Assembly (NCBI RefSeq): GCF_019175385.1
Contig: NC_083339.1
Coordinates: 113,259,601 to 113,323,600 of the forward strand
Origin: Lycium barbarum
Lineage: Eukaryota > Streptophyta > Magnoliopsida > Solanales > Solanaceae
Reading direction: 5' to 3'
DNA length: 64,000 nucleotides
Position numbers and translations under genes: made by a program. The stretch's first letter is position 1, and every line of letters starts with the position of its first letter. Under the pieces are notes generated by a model. The model made no database searches, had not been told where the DNA came from, and was given only the letters and a program-made list of their open reading frames with translations. Below are positions 62,941 to 64,000 of this stretch, in pieces.

Positions 62941-63405
62941 TCACGGCTTTGCTTCCTTCTTTGCCATGAGGTATCTCAAGGCTACATGATCAGTATAAAC
63001 CACAACTTTGGACCCCAACAAGTAGGCCCGAAATTTTTCGAAGGCAAACACAATGGCAAGCAGCTCTTGCTCCGTCGCTGTGTAATTCATCTGTGCAGCA
63101 TTCAGTGTTCTACTAGCATAATAGATCGGGTGCATAATTTTATTGTGCCTCTGCCCAAGCACAACACCAATCGCAAAACCACTAGCATCACACATCAGTT
63201 CGAATGGTAGGGACCAGTCAGGAGCAACAATAATAGGAGCAGTAGTGAGACACACTTTTAACTCCTCAAACGCCTTCTGGCACTTCTCATCAAACACAAA
63301 TTTAGCCTTTTTTTTCAAGAAGCTTTCACAAAGGATTGGCAACTTTAGAGAAATCTTTGATGAAGCGCCTGTAGAACCCAGCATGCCCCAAGAAACTTCT
63401 GACAC
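62941..63405 (-). pseudogene. Element G pol: RT thumb and RNase H
   Basis: 154 codons on the minus strand. RNase H motifs are present: MCDASGFAIGVVLG (first Asp), TATEQELLAIV (Glu) and VVYTDHVALRYL (Asp). The frame ends at a TGA in place of the usual Arg codon in the conserved KP-R-LIRW stretch. In the part overlapping the RT frame (63326-63405) a small indel shifts the reading frame relative to the upstream RT. Confidence 0.9.
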
Positions 63406-64000
63406 CTTTGACTGAGATAGGTGGAGAAAGTTTGGAGATCACATCAATTTTTGCTTGATCGACCTCGATTCCCTTTTTAGAGATTTTGTGACCGAGGACG
63501 ATTCCTTCCTTCACCATAAAATGGCATTTCTCCCAGTTCAACACCAGATTAGTCTCTTCACAGCTTTTTAGCACTTGACCCAGATGGCCAAGACAATCAT
63601 CAAATGAGTCACCCACCACGGAAAAATCATCCATGAACACCTCCAAGAAATCCTCCACCATGTCGGAGAAGATTGACATCATGCACCTCTGAAAGGTCGC
63701 TGGTGCATTACACAAACCAAAAGGCATCCGGCTGAATGCAAATGTCCCATAAGGACAAGTGAACGTGGTCTTCTCCTGATCTTCCAGAGCAATGTTGATC
63801 TGATTGTAACTCGAATAACCATCAAGGAAACAATAATAAGAACGCCCTGCTAGTCTATCCAACATCTGATCAATGAAGGGCATAGGGAAGTGGTCCTTGC
63901 TCGTGGCTGTGTTGAGCTTGCGATAATCCATGCAAACTCTCCAACCGGTGACAGTTCTGGTCGGGATCAACTCATTCTTTGCATTCGGTACAACAGTAAT
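63326..64000 (-). pseudogene. Element G pol: reverse transcriptase, partial at window edge
   Basis: The open minus-strand frame enters from the right edge of the window. Landmarks are VPNAKNELIPT at the edge, WRVCMDYRKLN, PMPFIDQMLDRLAG, FLDGYSSYNQI, TCPYGTFAFSRMPFGLCNAPATFQ and the catalytic FMDD (VFMDDFSVVG), all canonical Ty3/gypsy RT. It ends by frameshift at the junction with the RNase H frame (FIKDFSKVANPL then stop). Gag, protease and the 5' LTR would lie beyond 64,000. Confidence 0.9.

Overview
This window is nuclear DNA from a dicot. The AT-rich intergenic sequence, the plant-type GT/AG introns, the HD-ZIP IV gene and the mix of LTR retrotransposons and MITEs all fit. The retrotransposon sequences (Tekay/Del-like long LTRs ending in TG...CA, and an Athila/Tat-like element with a third ORF) look most like Solanaceae, but that is an inference from memory and the species is not assigned.

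Layout. (1) 1-11,000 is gene-free, with small transposons (hAT-type MITE 1747-2183, MITE-like 3638-3826, foldback elements 6511-7003 and 7531-8010), a diverged tandem-repeat field (8180-9750) and then the promoter side of the only host gene. (2) 11,488-17,001 holds one apparently intact nine-exon gene for an 824-residue HD-ZIP class IV homeodomain/START transcription factor of the ANL2/HDG type, preceded by five ~72-75 bp tandem repeats. (3) 18,235-33,410 is a transposon nest resolved by target-site duplications. A ~245 bp MITE was entered at its left end by a hAT-type MITE and internally by a solo LTR (A). LTR A was in turn entered by a complete but gene-less LTR element (B, two 3142 bp LTRs) and by a second solo LTR (C). 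(4) 33,400-41,290 holds a degraded fragment resembling pyruvate dehydrogenase E1-alpha, a solo LTR (I) and a LINE pseudogene. (5) 41,297-50,303 is a second complete gene-less LTR element (D), which split a transposon-type ORF (H). (6) 51,105-56,150 carries two LTRs of one family in opposite orientation (E and F). (7) 56,270-64,000 is the 3' half of an Athila/Tat-like Ty3 element (G) on the minus strand: decayed RT, RNase H, integrase and a separate ORF3.

The unusual signals lie in non-coding parts of the retroelements. Elements B and D, with different LTRs and no pol genes, each carry a 5S rRNA-derived block about 0.9-1.0 kb after the primer binding site. B and E each carry a possible small exon about 195-200 bp after the primer binding site. 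A two-stem-loop block recurs in seven LTR copies from five LTR groups. A module of two TACGGWCCGTA palindromes plus a half-site is shared by the chromovirus-type LTR F and the non-coding spacer of Athila-like element G. All homology calls are by eye and none was checked against a database.
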